A stretch of 64,000 nt of DNA. It comes from Amycolatopsis regifaucium (GTDB lineage Bacteria; Actinomycetota; Actinomycetes; Mycobacteriales; Pseudonocardiaceae). The stretch spans positions 248,001 through 312,000 of the forward strand of contig NZ_LQCI01000050.1 in the NCBI RefSeq assembly GCF_001613935.1, in the 5' to 3' direction. The notes under the pieces are model-generated. The model made no database searches, was not told where the DNA came from, and saw only the letters and a program-made list of their open reading frames with translations. Below are positions 21,848-31,355 of the stretch, one piece after another. Numbering within the stretch: the stretch's first letter is position 1; every line of letters begins with the position of its first letter. Both the position numbers and the translations under genes were made by a program.

Positions 21848-23080
21848 TCACGCGGGAACAGTGAGCTTGCCCTGTCCGGCGGCCTCGAACAGCAGTTCCG
21901 CGGCCATCGTCCGGCCGTCGGTGCGGACCTGGTCCGCCACGGCCGCCGCTCGCGCGCGGGTTTCCGGGGCAAGGGCCTTCGCGAGCGCGGCCGAGAAGGT
22001 GTCGAAGGTCGGGACCGGACGTTCCTCCAGTGCCACCCCGATCCCCAGCGCGGTCACGCGGCTCGCGTAGTACGGCTGGTCCGTGTGCCGGGGCAGCACG
22101 AGCTGGGGGATGCCCGCCCGCGTGGCCAGGTGCTCCGTGCCCGCGCTGCCTTTGTGGAGGGCGGCGGCCACCCGGCCGAACAGCGCCTGGATGTTCACCT
22201 CGCCGACGGCGAAGCAGTCGGCCCCGTCGTCGGGCAGGTCCAGATCGGCCCAGCCGCGGGAAAGGATCACGCGGCGGCCCTTGGCGCGGATGGCTTCGAT
22301 GGCCGTCTTCGTGGCGTCGGCGAGTCCGGGGCCGGACGCGCTGCCGAAACCGACGTACACCGGCGGCGGCCCGGCGACCAGGAACTCCTCCAGATCCGCC
22401 GGGAGCGGCCGTTCGTCCGGCAGGATCCACGCGCCGGTCTGCACCGCGTCGAGAGCCGGATCCACCGGGGCCAGGACGGCGTCCGCCGCCAGCCAGGGCC
22501 GCTCGCCGTAGCCGTAGCGGAAGACGTCCTCGACCGGGGCCAGTCCGATCGCGACACGCCTGTTGTTGAGCGCTTCCCCGTACCGCTCGCCGAAACGCTG
22601 GGCACGTTCGGCCCACAGCACACCGTTGTCGGTCACGCCCGGCGTGGTCCGCTCGTCTTCGGGCGGCGGATAGGACGACGAGGGCAGATAGTTCGGGCTG
22701 TAGGCGGCGTAGAAGTAGGGGATGCCCAGCTTCTCGGCCACCGACCGCACGCCGGTCGCGTGGGCCAGCTCGCCGGTCGCCACCACCACGTCACAGCCCT
22801 CGGCCCCCGGGGGGACCTGGTCGAACTGCATGTCGATCGCCATGGCCGCGAACTTGCGCTCCTCCTCGGCCGACGGCGGCGGCATCCCCTCCTGCAGCAG
22901 CATGCCCTCGTGCGCCAGGCCGACCGGCACATGCGGCACACCGGCTTCGGCGAGCCGGTCGGCGGAGGAAGGCGACGCGCACATGCGTGCTTCCGCGCCG
23001 AGTTCTCGCAACCGGACCGCCAAGGCCACCAGCGGTTCGACGTCTCCGCGGCTTCCGCACGTCGACAACAGCACACGCAT
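21848..23080 (-). CDS. gtfC: Glycosyltransferase GtfC-type (aminosugar onto glucose)
   Basis: A 410-residue GT-B, GT1-family enzyme. The N-terminal signature [16 protein letters not shown] and the donor-side block [14 protein letters not shown] are shared with its two neighbours. By position and sequence it corresponds to GtfC/GtfD, which adds an L-aminosugar to the glucose on residue 4. One anomaly: the diphosphate-binding motif, usually HHGxAGT in this family, reads HKGSAGTEH here, with Lys310 in place of the second His (codon AAA, 22151-22153). The ATG at 23080 follows the gtfB stop by 32 bp. Acceptor and donor assignment is inference from the paralogue order. Confidence 0.9.
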   Translation of the reverse strand: MRVLLSTCGSRGDVEPLVALAVRLRELGAEARMCASPSSADRLAEAGVPHVPVGLAHEGMLLQEGMPPPSAEEERKFAAMAIDMQFDQVPPGAEGCDVVVATGELAHATGVRSVAEKLGIPYFYAAYSPNYLPSSSYPPPEDERTTPGVTDNGVLWAERAQRFGERYGEALNNRRVAIGLAPVEDVFRYGYGERPWLAADAVLAPVDPALDAVQTGAWILPDERPLPADLEEFLVAGPPPVYVGFGSASGPGLADATKTAIEAIRAKGRRVILSRGWADLDLPDDGADCFAVGEVNIQALFGRVAAALHKGSAGTEHLATRAGIPQLVLPRHTDQPYYASRVTALGIGVALEERPVPTFDTFSAALAKALAPETRARAAAVADQVRTDGRTMAAELLFEAAGQGKLTVPA

Positions 23081-23112
23081 TTCGCGTCCCCTATCTTGAT
23101 CGGTTGTGGGTT

Positions 23113-24342
23113 TCACGCGGAAATCGAAGCCTTGGCCCGGCCGGCCGCGTCGAGCAGCAGTTCCGCCGCCACCGTCGTCCCGTCCGTCCCGGCCGTGGCC
23201 GCCACGGCCGTCGCCCGGGCACGGGTTTCCGGGGCGAGCGCCGTGGTGAGCGCGGCCGTCAGGGAATCGAAGGTCGGGACCGGACCGTCGTGCGCCACGC
23301 CGATCCCCAGCTCGGCCACGCGGCTCGCGTAGTAAGGCTGGTCCGCCATCTGGGGCAGCAGGATCTGGGGCGCGCCCGCCCGCGTCGCCACGTGCGTCGT
23401 GCCCGCGCCGCCGTGGTGGACGACGGCGGCCACCCGGGGGAAGAGCGCCTGGTGGTTCACTTCGCCGGTCTCGAAACAGTCTTCCCGGTCATCGGGCAGC
23501 ATCAGATCGGCCCAGCCACGGGAAAGGATCACCCGGCGGCCCTGGGCACGGATCGCGTCGACGGCCACCCGGACGGCGTCGGCGGGCGCGCGCAGGCTGC
23601 CGAACCCGAGATACACCGGCGGGGTACCGGCGGCCAGGAAGGCTTCCAGCTCAGCGGAAAGCGGTCGTTCATCGGGCACGATCCACGCGCCGGTCTGCAC
23701 GGCGTCGAGGTCGGTCGGCCGCAGCGGGGCCAGCACCGGGTCCGCGGCCAGCCAGGGGTGATCGGTGTAGCCGAAGCCGAAGATGTCCTCCACCGGCGGC
23801 AGGCCGATCGCTTCCCGTCGGCTGTTGAGCGGACCACCGTATCGCCGGAAGGCGCTCTGGTTGTTCCGCTCCCACAGCGCCCGGATGTCGGTCCCCTCCG
23901 GTGCGGGCGGCTCGCCGAGGGGCGGTGGTGGCGGATAGTGCGGCGACGGCACGAAACTCGGGCAGTGGAAGGCGTAGAAGTACGGGATGTCCAGCTTCTC
24001 GGCCACCGACCGCACACCGATCGCGGCGGCCAGCAGCCCGGACGTCACCACGGCGGAGCACCCCTCGGCGGCGGCCGGGATGCGGTCGAACTGCGTGGTG
24101 ATCGTCTCGGCCATGAACCGCTGCATGTCCTCACGCGTCGGTGGCGCCGCGTTCTTGACCGGCTCGCGCGCGGAGGCACCGACGGGCACATGCGGCACGC
24201 CGACCTCGGCCAGCCGATCCGCGCAGTCCGGCGGTGCGGCCAGCCTCGCCTCCGCACCGAGCTCCCGCAACCGGACGGCCAGCGCCACCAACGGTTCGAC
24301 GTCACCGCGGCTTCCGCACGTCGCCAGCAACACCCTCGTCAC
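23113..24342 (-). CDS. gtfB: Glycosyltransferase GtfB-type (glucosylation of Hpg4)
   Basis: A 409-residue GT1-family enzyme. It follows chloroeremomycin GtfB closely: [15 protein letters not shown] at the start, [27 protein letters not shown], and the canonical [13 protein letters not shown] donor loop. GtfB transfers glucose from UDP/TDP-glucose to the phenol of residue 4. GTG 24342 has GGGGGAA just upstream; ATG 24357, five codons earlier and overlapping the gtfA stop (ATGA), is an alternative start that would give translational coupling. The three gtf genes are tandem paralogues with long stretches of near-identical DNA at their 5' ends. Confidence 0.93.
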   Translation of the reverse strand: MTRVLLATCGSRGDVEPLVALAVRLRELGAEARLAAPPDCADRLAEVGVPHVPVGASAREPVKNAAPPTREDMQRFMAETITTQFDRIPAAAEGCSAVVTSGLLAAAIGVRSVAEKLDIPYFYAFHCPSFVPSPHYPPPPPLGEPPAPEGTDIRALWERNNQSAFRRYGGPLNSRREAIGLPPVEDIFGFGYTDHPWLAADPVLAPLRPTDLDAVQTGAWIVPDERPLSAELEAFLAAGTPPVYLGFGSLRAPADAVRVAVDAIRAQGRRVILSRGWADLMLPDDREDCFETGEVNHQALFPRVAAVVHHGGAGTTHVATRAGAPQILLPQMADQPYYASRVAELGIGVAHDGPVPTFDSLTAALTTALAPETRARATAVAATAGTDGTTVAAELLLDAAGRAKASISA

Positions 24343-24353
24343 GTTTCCCCCGT

Positions 24354-25544
24354 TCATGCGGGCACGACCGGCTTCTCGACGCCGGCCGCGTCGAACAGGA
24401 GTCCCGCGGCCACCGTCGTCCCGTCGACGCGCATCGTGTCCGCCACCGCCTTCGCCCGCGCCCGGATTTCCGGCGACAGGGCCGTGGTGAGCGCGGTCGA
24501 CAAGGAATCGGCGGCCGGGATCGGCCCGTCGATCGCCACCCCCACACCCAGCGCGGCCACCCGGTCGGCGTGATACGCCTGCTCCACCACGTTGTCCACC
24601 ACGCGACGCACGACGACATGGGGAATGCCCGCTCGCATGGCCACGTACGTCGTGCCCGCGCTGTCGTGGTGGATGGCGGCGGACACCCGGCCGAACAGCT
24701 CCTGGAGGTTCACCTCGCCGACGGCGAAGCAGCCGTCGTCCTCGTCCGGCAGGGCGAGATCGGCCCAACCACGGGAAAGCACCACCCGGTGGCCCTGTGC
24801 GCGGACCACCTCGACGGCCACCTTCGCGGCAGCGGCGGTCCTGGCACCGGACGAGCTGCCGAAACCGACGTAGACCGGCGGTGGCCCGGCGGCCAAGAAC
24901 GCCTCCAGCTCCGAAGGCAGGGGCCGTTCGTCGGGCAGGATCCACGCACCGGTCTGGACAGTGCCGGAGTCCGACGACGGCAGCGGCGCCAGAACCTGGT
25001 CCGACGCCAGCCAGGGCCGCTCGGTGTAGCCGTAGTCGAAGAGATCCTTAACCGGCGCCAGGCCGAGCGAGGCCCGCTTTTCGTTGACCGTGTCACCGAA
25101 GAGCCCATAAGCGCCCTCGTTGTACATGTCCAGCTCCGCCCGGCTGTGCACCGACGGCAGATGGTCCGGGGACAGCACGATGTAGCGGTAAGGGACGCCC
25201 AGCTTCTCGGCCACCGACCGCGCGGCGACGGCGGCGGGCAGCAGACCGGTCGTCACCACCGCCGTACAACCCTCGGCGGCCGCCGGAAGCTTGCCGAACC
25301 ATTCGGCGACCACATCGGTCACGATTTCGGGGTCCCCCGGCGCCGGTTCCCCCGGCCCGCGTGCCCCCGCTCGTACCGCCGGCCCGGCCGGCACCATCGG
25401 CACACCGACCTCGGCGCACCGTTCCGCGTAGTCGGGCGGCAGGCACATCCGTGCCTCCGCACCGAGTTCTCGCAACCGGACGGCCAAGGCCACCAACGGT
25501 TCGATGTCTCCGCGTGATCCACACCCCGAGATCAGCACGCGCAT
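24354..25544 (-). CDS. gtfA: Glycosyltransferase GtfA-type (aminosugar onto Bht6)
   Basis: A 396-residue GT1-family enzyme matching chloroeremomycin Gtf[33 protein letters not shown], and the donor loop [12 protein letters not shown] followed by [15 protein letters not shown]. GtfA attaches an L-aminosugar (epivancosamine type) to the beta-hydroxyl of residue 6. Its presence with GtfB and GtfC separates this cluster from the vancomycin cluster, which has two glycosyltransferases, and places it with chloroeremomycin and balhimycin. ATG 25544 begins the conserved N-terminus; an upstream in-frame start at 25577 lacks support. It lies 57 bp after the halogenase. Confidence 0.93.
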   Translation of the reverse strand: MRVLISGCGSRGDIEPLVALAVRLRELGAEARMCLPPDYAERCAEVGVPMVPAGPAVRAGARGPGEPAPGDPEIVTDVVAEWFGKLPAAAEGCTAVVTTGLLPAAVAARSVAEKLGVPYRYIVLSPDHLPSVHSRAELDMYNEGAYGLFGDTVNEKRASLGLAPVKDLFDYGYTERPWLASDQVLAPLPSSDSGTVQTGAWILPDERPLPSELEAFLAAGPPPVYVGFGSSSGARTAAAAKVAVEVVRAQGHRVVLSRGWADLALPDEDDGCFAVGEVNLQELFGRVSAAIHHDSAGTTYVAMRAGIPHVVVRRVVDNVVEQAYHADRVAALGVGVAIDGPIPAADSLSTALTTALSPEIRARAKAVADTMRVDGTTVAAGLLFDAAGVEKPVVPA

Positions 25545-25601
25545 TTCGCATCCCCTGTTTCGTAGGTCCTCGGCCACCGTGGGCTCATGACGGGCAGCGG
25601 C

Positions 25602-27077
25602 TCACACCGGGTGGTGCGGCAGCCACTTCATCCCGTCGGGCGAAGTCACCAGGCCGCCGGGGAAGAGCGGCAGCTCGGGTTCGGCGTCCTCGCCGAGCAG
25701 TGCCTTCATCTGGACCTGGCCCGCTTCCTGCATCGCCTGCTGGACCACCGCCGACTTGAACATCGGCACCATGTCGTCACCGTCGCCCGCCGCCATCTTG
25801 TCCACGGCCGCGGCGAATTCGGCGCTGCGCGCGGCGATCCGATCGGCCGCGGTCAGCGCGGTCTCCCCGGACGACACGCCGCCGATCAGCTCGACGAACG
25901 ATTCGATGTCGGTGCTCTGGTTCTGGGTGACCTTCTTGGCCTGCCAGAAATACGATTCCTCGTTCACGTTCATCTGGTAGAAGGACACGAGGAATTCGTA
26001 GAAGACGCCGTACTCGCGGCGGTAGCGCGACTCGAACTCGTTCAGCGCGGTCTTCTCGTCCAGATCACCCGCGAGGACGCTGTTGATCGACCGGGCCGCG
26101 AGCAGCGCGCTGTAGGTCGCCAGGTGCACCCCGGAGGAGAACACCGGGTCCACGAAGCACGCGGCGTCGCCGACCAGGATCATCCCCGGCCGCCAGTAGC
26201 TCTCCTGCTGATACGAGTAGTCCTTGCGGACCCGGAGTTCGCCGTACCTGCCGGTCGTCACCCTGGTCGCGTTCGAGAGGTAGTCCGAGATCAGCGGGCA
26301 TTCGGCGATCAAGGCGTTCAGCGCCTTCTCGCGGTCGCCCTGGATCTTGTCGGCGTCCTCCCGGCGCACCACCGCGCCGACACTGGTCAGCGTGTCGCTC
26401 AACGGGATGTACCAGAACCAGCCGTTGTCGAAGGCGACGCTCAGGATGTTCCCCGAGACCGGCTCTGGCAGGCGTTTGCCACCCTCGAAATAGCCGAACA
26501 ACGCGAGGCTGCGGAAGAACTCCGAGTAGTTCCGCGATCCGCCGACCTTCGAGTACAGCCTGCTCTTGTTGCCCGACGCGTCGATCACGAACCGCGCCGA
26601 CACTTCACGCTCGTTGCCGTCGGGATCGGTGTAGCGCGCACCGGTGACCCGCTCACCGTCTTCCACGACGTCGTTGACCGAGCAGCCTTCCCGCACGACC
26701 ACGCCCTTGCTCTTGGCGTTCTTCAGCAGGATGTCGTCGAAGCGCGCCCGCTCGACCTGATAGGCGTGCGACGTCGAACCGGCCATTTTGGCGGAGATGC
26801 CGAAGTGGAACGTCCATGGCTCCGGCCGGGCACCCCAGCGGAACGTGCCGCCCCGTTTGATCGGGAAACCGGCGTTGGCCAGCTCGTCGGAGACGCCGAG
26901 CATGCGGCACACGCCGTGCACCGTGGCAGGCAGCAGCGACTCGCCGATCTGGTATCGCGGGAAAACCTCTTTCTCCAGCAACAACACCCGATGGCCCTGC
27001 ATGGCCACCAGCGTGGCGACGGTCGAACCGCCCGGTCCGCCACCGGCCACCACCACATCGAAGTCTTCGACCGACAT
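25602..27077 (-). CDS. bhaA: FADH2-dependent halogenase (BhaA type)
   Basis: A 491-residue flavin-dependent halogenase. The FAD-binding GGGPGGSTVA lies at residues 12-21, and the family signature GWFWYIP (WxWxIP) lies in the middle of the protein. VFPRYQIGESLLPA and LVGDAACFVDPVFSSGVH complete the flavin site. In balhimycin the homologue chlorinates the Bht residues (2 and 6) on the carrier-bound peptide or precursor. A separate flavin reductase is needed and none is encoded here. ATG 27077 is clear. It lies 61 bp downstream of oxyC in the oxyA-oxyB-oxyC-halogenase run. Confidence 0.96.
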   Translation of the reverse strand: MSVEDFDVVVAGGGPGGSTVATLVAMQGHRVLLLEKEVFPRYQIGESLLPATVHGVCRMLGVSDELANAGFPIKRGGTFRWGARPEPWTFHFGISAKMAGSTSHAYQVERARFDDILLKNAKSKGVVVREGCSVNDVVEDGERVTGARYTDPDGNEREVSARFVIDASGNKSRLYSKVGGSRNYSEFFRSLALFGYFEGGKRLPEPVSGNILSVAFDNGWFWYIPLSDTLTSVGAVVRREDADKIQGDREKALNALIAECPLISDYLSNATRVTTGRYGELRVRKDYSYQQESYWRPGMILVGDAACFVDPVFSSGVHLATYSALLAARSINSVLAGDLDEKTALNEFESRYRREYGVFYEFLVSFYQMNVNEESYFWQAKKVTQNQSTDIESFVELIGGVSSGETALTAADRIAARSAEFAAAVDKMAAGDGDDMVPMFKSAVVQQAMQEAGQVQMKALLGEDAEPELPLFPGGLVTSPDGMKWLPHHPV

Positions 27078-27138
27078 CTCCCACCATTCCTCTATCGAGT
27101 GTCAAATTGCGGAGGCTGGTTTTCACCCCCGGGTCGTG

Positions 27139-28359
27139 CTACCAGACGACTGGAACCCGATCAGGACAGTCGACGAACGCGCTTCGGTATTTCACTTCCG
27201 CGATGGGCACCGCCAGCCGCAGGCCCGGGAATCGCCGCCACAGGGTCTGATACGCCGTCCGCAGCATCGACCTCGCCAAGGCCGCGCCGACGCAGTAATG
27301 GATTCCGTGCCCGAATCCGACGTCCGACACCGCGGCACGATTCGCGTCGAGAACATTGGGATTCGGCGTCAACGCCTCGTCCCTGTTCGCCATCAGGACC
27401 GAGCAAAGGACGTAATCCCCCGCCTTGATCAATTGTCCGTCGATGACCACGTCCTTGATGGCGAGACGTGGATTCGGCGCCTGCACGGGAGACAGATAAC
27501 GCACCAGTTCGTTGACGACGCGATCAGCGCGTTCCGGGCCTTCGAAGAGCACCTTGATCTGGTCGGGGTTCTCCAGCAGGGCGAGCACCCCGAAACCGAT
27601 CATCCCCGCGACGGTCTCGACACCGCCGAGGATCAGCGCCGTGCACAGCCCCTTCAGTTCCTCGTCGCTGACGTTGTCGCCGTGCTCGCGCACGATCATG
27701 CCGAGGAACCCGTCGTCCGGATCCGCGCGCTGCCGGGCGATGAGGTTGTCCAAGTACCGGTTGAACGCCGCGCTGTCCGCCGCCCGCGCCTTGAGACCGC
27801 GGCTCAGATCGGTGTTCCGCCGGAGCCGCCGGACGAACTCGCGCTGGTCGTCCCGCGGGATGCCGAGCAGTTCGCACAGGGCGAAGGCACCGACCGGGTC
27901 GGCGAACAGCGACTGGAGGTCCGCGGGCGATCCCTCGGCCTCCAGCAGGTCGAGACGATCGTCGACGAGGCTTTGGATCGCGGGCTCCATCCGGCGGATC
28001 CGCCGGACCGTGAACTCCGGCGTGAGCATTTTCCGCAGCCGGGTGTGCTCGGGAGGATCGTAAGTCGATATCTGCCCGACGAACTGGGCTTCGACGTGTG
28101 TCCCGGATTTCGCGTTGGTGAATTGCGGCCGCGTGGTGAAATTCTCGTGATCGCCCAATATCCGGCGGACGACGTCGTAGCCGTGGGCCTGCCAGACGAA
28201 GTCCCTGCCCAACTGTGCCGACGAATCGCCGGCTATCCGGACCAGCGGGCCGTGCGCCCTGAGTTCGAAATTCTCCTCATGCGGGTCGCAGTTCGTCCTC
28301 AGCTGGAAGTTCGCGGGCTCCCGCAGGAGTGGCGCGACCTGATCGATACCGTGCCCCAT
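27139..28359 (-). CDS. oxyC: Cytochrome P450 OxyC (AB-ring biaryl crosslink)
   Basis: A 406-residue P450, the same length as vancomycin OxyC. The haem-Cys loop is FGHGIHYCVGAALAR, EXXR is VNELVRY, and the I-helix reads LILGGVETVAGM, without the usual Thr of monooxygenases. OxyC makes the C-C bond between rings of Hpg5 and Dpg7, the last crosslink. ATG 28359 (MGHGIDQVAPLL) has AGGAG about eleven bases upstream and matches known OxyC N-termini; a longer frame beginning upstream is rejected. It sits 126 bp downstream of oxyB. Confidence 0.96.
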   Translation of the reverse strand: MGHGIDQVAPLLREPANFQLRTNCDPHEENFELRAHGPLVRIAGDSSAQLGRDFVWQAHGYDVVRRILGDHENFTTRPQFTNAKSGTHVEAQFVGQISTYDPPEHTRLRKMLTPEFTVRRIRRMEPAIQSLVDDRLDLLEAEGSPADLQSLFADPVGAFALCELLGIPRDDQREFVRRLRRNTDLSRGLKARAADSAAFNRYLDNLIARQRADPDDGFLGMIVREHGDNVSDEELKGLCTALILGGVETVAGMIGFGVLALLENPDQIKVLFEGPERADRVVNELVRYLSPVQAPNPRLAIKDVVIDGQLIKAGDYVLCSVLMANRDEALTPNPNVLDANRAAVSDVGFGHGIHYCVGAALARSMLRTAYQTLWRRFPGLRLAVPIAEVKYRSAFVDCPDRVPVVW

Positions 28360-28485
28360 CCGAATGGAAGCTCCTTGATTGACCGGAAATGACCGTTCGG
28401 CTTTATCGACCCGAACACGCCGACGCCCCAATTCCACCCGTAATCAGGCGGGACGTCCAGCGGCCCGGGTGGACGGGACCGCCGA

Positions 28486-29682
28486 TCACCAGGCGACCAT
28501 CAGTTCGCTCACTCCGTACGCGGGAGTGGTCAGGCGGAACTTGGTGTCCTGTGCGGGATCCGCGAGCCTCAGTGTGGGAAAACGCCGCCACAGGGCGGTG
28601 AAGACCGTGCGCAGTTCGAGGCGGGCCAACGCGGCGCCGAGACAATGGTGGATGCCGTGCCCGAACGCGACATGCGGGACGGGGTCGCGGGTGACGTCGA
28701 GCCGCTCCGGATCCGGCACCAGGGCGGGGTCACGGTTCGCCGCGGGCAGCGAACAGATGACACTCTCGCCCCGCTTGATCACCTGGCCCCCGATGGTGAC
28801 GTCCTGCGTGGCGATACGGGGTGTCGGGCTGTAGGGCACGGTCAGGTACCGGATCAGTTCGTCGACGGCCCGTTGCGCCGACTGGTCGTCACCGCGGAAC
28901 GCGGCGATCTGCTCGGGATGCCGCAGCATCGCCAGTACACCGAGCCCGATCATGCCGGAGATGTTGTCGTCGCCGGCCAGCATCACCTGAACACAGAAGC
29001 CTCGCAGCTCCTCGTCCGTGGCGTCGTCCCCGTATTCGGCGACGACCGCCCCGATCATCCCGTCGCCCGGTTCCTTCCGTTCCCTGGCGATCATCGCCAG
29101 CAGGTAGCGGGAGAACTTGTCACCGAGCGCCGCCCGTCTCTTCTGGCTCAGTGAGGCGTCGAGATGTCCGTGGCAGAGCTTCAAGAACATGTCCCGGTCG
29201 TCCCTCGGCACGCCGATCAGTTCGCACAGCACGGCACCGGGCACCTTCTCGGCGAGGAGCGGGACGAGATCCGCCGGGGATCCCGCTTCCGCCATCTCGT
29301 CGAGACAGCCGTGCACGATCTGCTCGACGTACGGCTGCATCCGCTGCATCTTGCGCAGGGTGAAGCCGGGAGTCAGTTTCTGGCGCAGCCGCGTGTGCTC
29401 GGGCGGGTCGTAGTCCATCAGGTTGCCGACCAGTTCACGCGGCCGGAAGATGCCCTTCCCGCCGATCTCGTCGCGCGGGTCCCAGCGGCGCCGGGTGCTG
29501 AACTGCTTGTGGTCGCCCATCACCTGCCGGACGACGGCGTGCGTGGCCGCCATCCAGTGGGTCTCGGCGTCCGCGCCGGATCCGACAGTGACCCTCGTCA
29601 ACGATCCGGCGGCGAGCAGCTCGTCCGCCGGATCCAAGCCGTCCCTGCGAATGTGCAGCGGCCGCGGGTCATCCTCGCTCAA
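28486..29682 (-). CDS. oxyB: Cytochrome P450 OxyB (C-O-D aryl ether crosslink)
   Basis: A 398-residue P450, identical in length to vancomycin OxyB. The haem-Cys loop is FGHGIHHCLGAALARLE, the I-helix is VMLAGDDNISGM, and FRPRELVGNLMDYDPPEH is near the B-C region. OxyB forms the first crosslink, an aryl ether between residues 4 and 6, on peptide held by the X domain of BpsC. The start codon is TTG (29682): AAAGGAG lies eight bases upstream and the translation SEDDPRPLHIRR matches the known N-terminus. The gene follows a strong hairpin after oxyA, so some termination before it is possible. Confidence 0.96.
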   Translation of the reverse strand: MSEDDPRPLHIRRDGLDPADELLAAGSLTRVTVGSGADAETHWMAATHAVVRQVMGDHKQFSTRRRWDPRDEIGGKGIFRPRELVGNLMDYDPPEHTRLRQKLTPGFTLRKMQRMQPYVEQIVHGCLDEMAEAGSPADLVPLLAEKVPGAVLCELIGVPRDDRDMFLKLCHGHLDASLSQKRRAALGDKFSRYLLAMIARERKEPGDGMIGAVVAEYGDDATDEELRGFCVQVMLAGDDNISGMIGLGVLAMLRHPEQIAAFRGDDQSAQRAVDELIRYLTVPYSPTPRIATQDVTIGGQVIKRGESVICSLPAANRDPALVPDPERLDVTRDPVPHVAFGHGIHHCLGAALARLELRTVFTALWRRFPTLRLADPAQDTKFRLTTPAYGVSELMVAW

Positions 29683-29740
29683 CGGGAAAACTCCTTTGCT
29701 ACGGCGGAGAAGGGGACACAGGTGAGGAGTGGGTACCGTT

Positions 29741-29788
29741 GGTCGTGAGTGGCGATTCGGGTTCTAACCCGAATCGCCACTCACGACC
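29741..29788. terminator. Perfect hairpin between oxyA and oxyB
   Basis: Arms 29741-29763 and 29766-29788 form a 23-bp perfect inverted repeat with a 2-base centre. It lies 17 bp after the oxyA stop and 59 bp before the oxyB TTG. As an intrinsic terminator or mRNA-stabilizing stem it would set the oxyA:oxyB ratio. No U-tract follows in the direction of transcription. Confidence 0.75.
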
Positions 29789-29804
29789 ACCTGTACCGAC
29801 GCCG

Positions 29805-30980
29805 CTACCAGTCGAGCGGCAGGGCTTCCACGTCGAACGGCGGCGGGCCCAGTTTGATCTCTCGATCCGGCTCCGCCAGCTTGAGCGTCGGAAAACGGTG
29901 TGCCAGCGCCGGAATGGCCGTCCGGAACACCATCTCGGCCAACGGACGGCCGAGGCAGTGATGGATGCCGTGCCCGAACGTGACGTGCGCGGGCTTTTCC
30001 CGGGTGATGTCGAACCGGTCTTCCTCGGCGGGGAACTTCCGGCGGTTCGCGGCCAGCAAGGAGCAGGTGACGGCATCACCCTCCTTGATGAGCTGATCGC
30101 CGATGCGCACGTCCTCCAGCGCGATGCGCGGAGTGGTCTTCTCGTCGCTGGTGAGGTAGCGGGCCACCTCGTTCAGCCACTCCGGGACGGTCTCCGGTTT
30201 CTCCCGGAGCAGAGCGAACTGTTCCGGGTTCTCGACCATCAGCCACGCGCCCGCCGCGAGGAAGCGAGCCACCTGGTCGCCGCTCGCGCCCATGACGAAC
30301 GCGGCCACTCCCAGCAGTTCCGCGTCGGTGATTTCGTCGCCGTGGTCGCGCACCACCGCGCCGAACATGTCGTCACCGGGATCGCGGCGGGTCTTGGCCG
30401 CGACCTGGCCCATGTACGTCCAGAACTTGTTCCCCGCCGCCACGCGCCGTTTACCCGACCGCTCGGACCGGCTGGCGTGCAGGGCGCGGGACAGGTCCGC
30501 CTGATCGTCACGGGGAATGCCGAGGAAGTCGCAGATCACCGTCGTAGCGATGGGCCACGCGAAGCGGGGGACGAAATCCACCGGGCCACCGGTGGCCTCG
30601 ACGTCGTCCAGGGTGGCCTTGACGATCAGTTCGATCTGCGGCCGGAAGGCCTGCATCCGCCGGAAAGTGAACGCGGACGCCACCATCCGGCGCAGGCGCG
30701 TGTGCTCCGGTGGGTCGTACTGACCGAGGAAGCCGGGCCAGATCCGGCCGGCCGCGGTCCCGCCGAAGAGCAGCTTGGCGCTGAACTTGTCCGAGCCGAG
30801 AACTTGCCGGATCTCGTCGTACCCGGTGGCGAGCCACCCGGTCCGTCCGTCGGGGGAATGCTTGTCCTCCAAGATGGACCAGGGGCCTTCGCTCATCAGG
30901 GAACGCAACTCCGGCCCCGGATCGAATCGGTCTCTCCGGTGTATTTCCGTGCCCCGGAGGGCGTTGTTCTCCTCGAACAC
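29805..30980 (-). CDS. oxyA: Cytochrome P450 OxyA (D-O-E aryl ether crosslink)
   Basis: A 391-residue P450. The haem-Cys loop is FGHGIHHCLGRPLAE, EXXR is LNEVARY, and the I-helix reads FVMGASGDQVARF, lacking the acid-Thr pair of monooxygenases, as known for crosslinking Oxy enzymes. OxyA links residues 2 and 4 after OxyB. The start is GTG 30980, with GAAAGGA nine bases upstream (MFEENNALRG). It is the first gene of oxyA-oxyB-oxyC-halogenase. Upstream lie a hairpin (31041-31093) and, beyond it, a regulator site (31109-31137), an unusual arrangement. Confidence 0.96.
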   Translation of the reverse strand: MFEENNALRGTEIHRRDRFDPGPELRSLMSEGPWSILEDKHSPDGRTGWLATGYDEIRQVLGSDKFSAKLLFGGTAAGRIWPGFLGQYDPPEHTRLRRMVASAFTFRRMQAFRPQIELIVKATLDDVEATGGPVDFVPRFAWPIATTVICDFLGIPRDDQADLSRALHASRSERSGKRRVAAGNKFWTYMGQVAAKTRRDPGDDMFGAVVRDHGDEITDAELLGVAAFVMGASGDQVARFLAAGAWLMVENPEQFALLREKPETVPEWLNEVARYLTSDEKTTPRIALEDVRIGDQLIKEGDAVTCSLLAANRRKFPAEEDRFDITREKPAHVTFGHGIHHCLGRPLAEMVFRTAIPALAHRFPTLKLAEPDREIKLGPPPFDVEALPLDW

Positions 30981-31040
30981 CGCACAAGGTCCTTTCGCCT
31001 CGTCCAGCCGATGAATTAGGGGAGGGCGACGCAGGGGCGG

Positions 31041-31093
31041 GTCGTGAAAGCCACTTTCGAGACATCTGACGTCCCGAAAGTGGCTTTCGCGAC
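31041..31093. repeat. Imperfect hairpin element upstream of oxyA (family member 1)
   Basis: Arms 31041-31063 and 31071-31093 pair at 21 of 23 positions around a 7-base loop. One arm is 23/25 identical to an arm of the hairpin at 49542-49596, so both belong to one dispersed palindromic family. It lies between the regulator site and the oxyA start. It could end the mbtH operon, act as an attenuator in the oxyA leader, or simply be an inserted repeat. Confidence 0.7.
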
Positions 31094-31108
31094 CTGGCTA
31101 CCGCGCTC

Positions 31109-31137
31109 GTCCAACCGTCCGCGTTGAGCGGCTGGAC
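31109..31137 (-). promoter_or_regulatory. StrR/Bbr-type regulator site upstream of oxyA
   Basis: GTCCAA, exactly 17 bases, then CTGGAC: one mismatch to the GTCCAA-N17-TTGGAC sites found before bbr and tba. The centre is about 143 bases from the oxyA start, against 69 and 85 for those two; the 53-bp hairpin in between accounts for most of the difference. oxyA is a reported Bbr target in balhimycin. Confidence 0.7.
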
Positions 31138-31145
31138 ACCTTCTC

Positions 31146-31355
31146 TCAGGCGTTCGCTTCCTGGATGAGGCTCTTCGGCCGGAGGTCCGTCCAGTTCTCC
31201 TCGACATAGGCGAGGCATTCCCGCCGGGTGGCCTCGCCGTGCACCCGGGTCCAACCGGCGGGCACCTCCGCGAAGGACGGCCACAAGGAGTGCTGTCCTT
31301 CGTCGTTGACCAGAACGAAAAAGAAACCGTCTTCGTTGTCGAAGGGGTTGGTCAT
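31146..31355 (-). CDS. MbtH-like protein
   Basis: A 69-residue MbtH-family protein. The invariant tryptophans are present in [13 protein letters not shown] and ENWTDLRP, and the start NPFDNEDG is typical. MbtH proteins bind adenylation domains and are needed for folding or activity of some of them; in glycopeptide systems they support the tyrosine-, Hpg- and Dpg-activating domains. The ATG at 31355 overlaps the bpsC stop (ATGA), giving coupled synthesis with the NRPS. Confidence 0.97.
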   Translation of the reverse strand: MTNPFDNEDGFFFVLVNDEGQHSLWPSFAEVPAGWTRVHGEATRRECLAYVEENWTDLRPKSLIQEANA

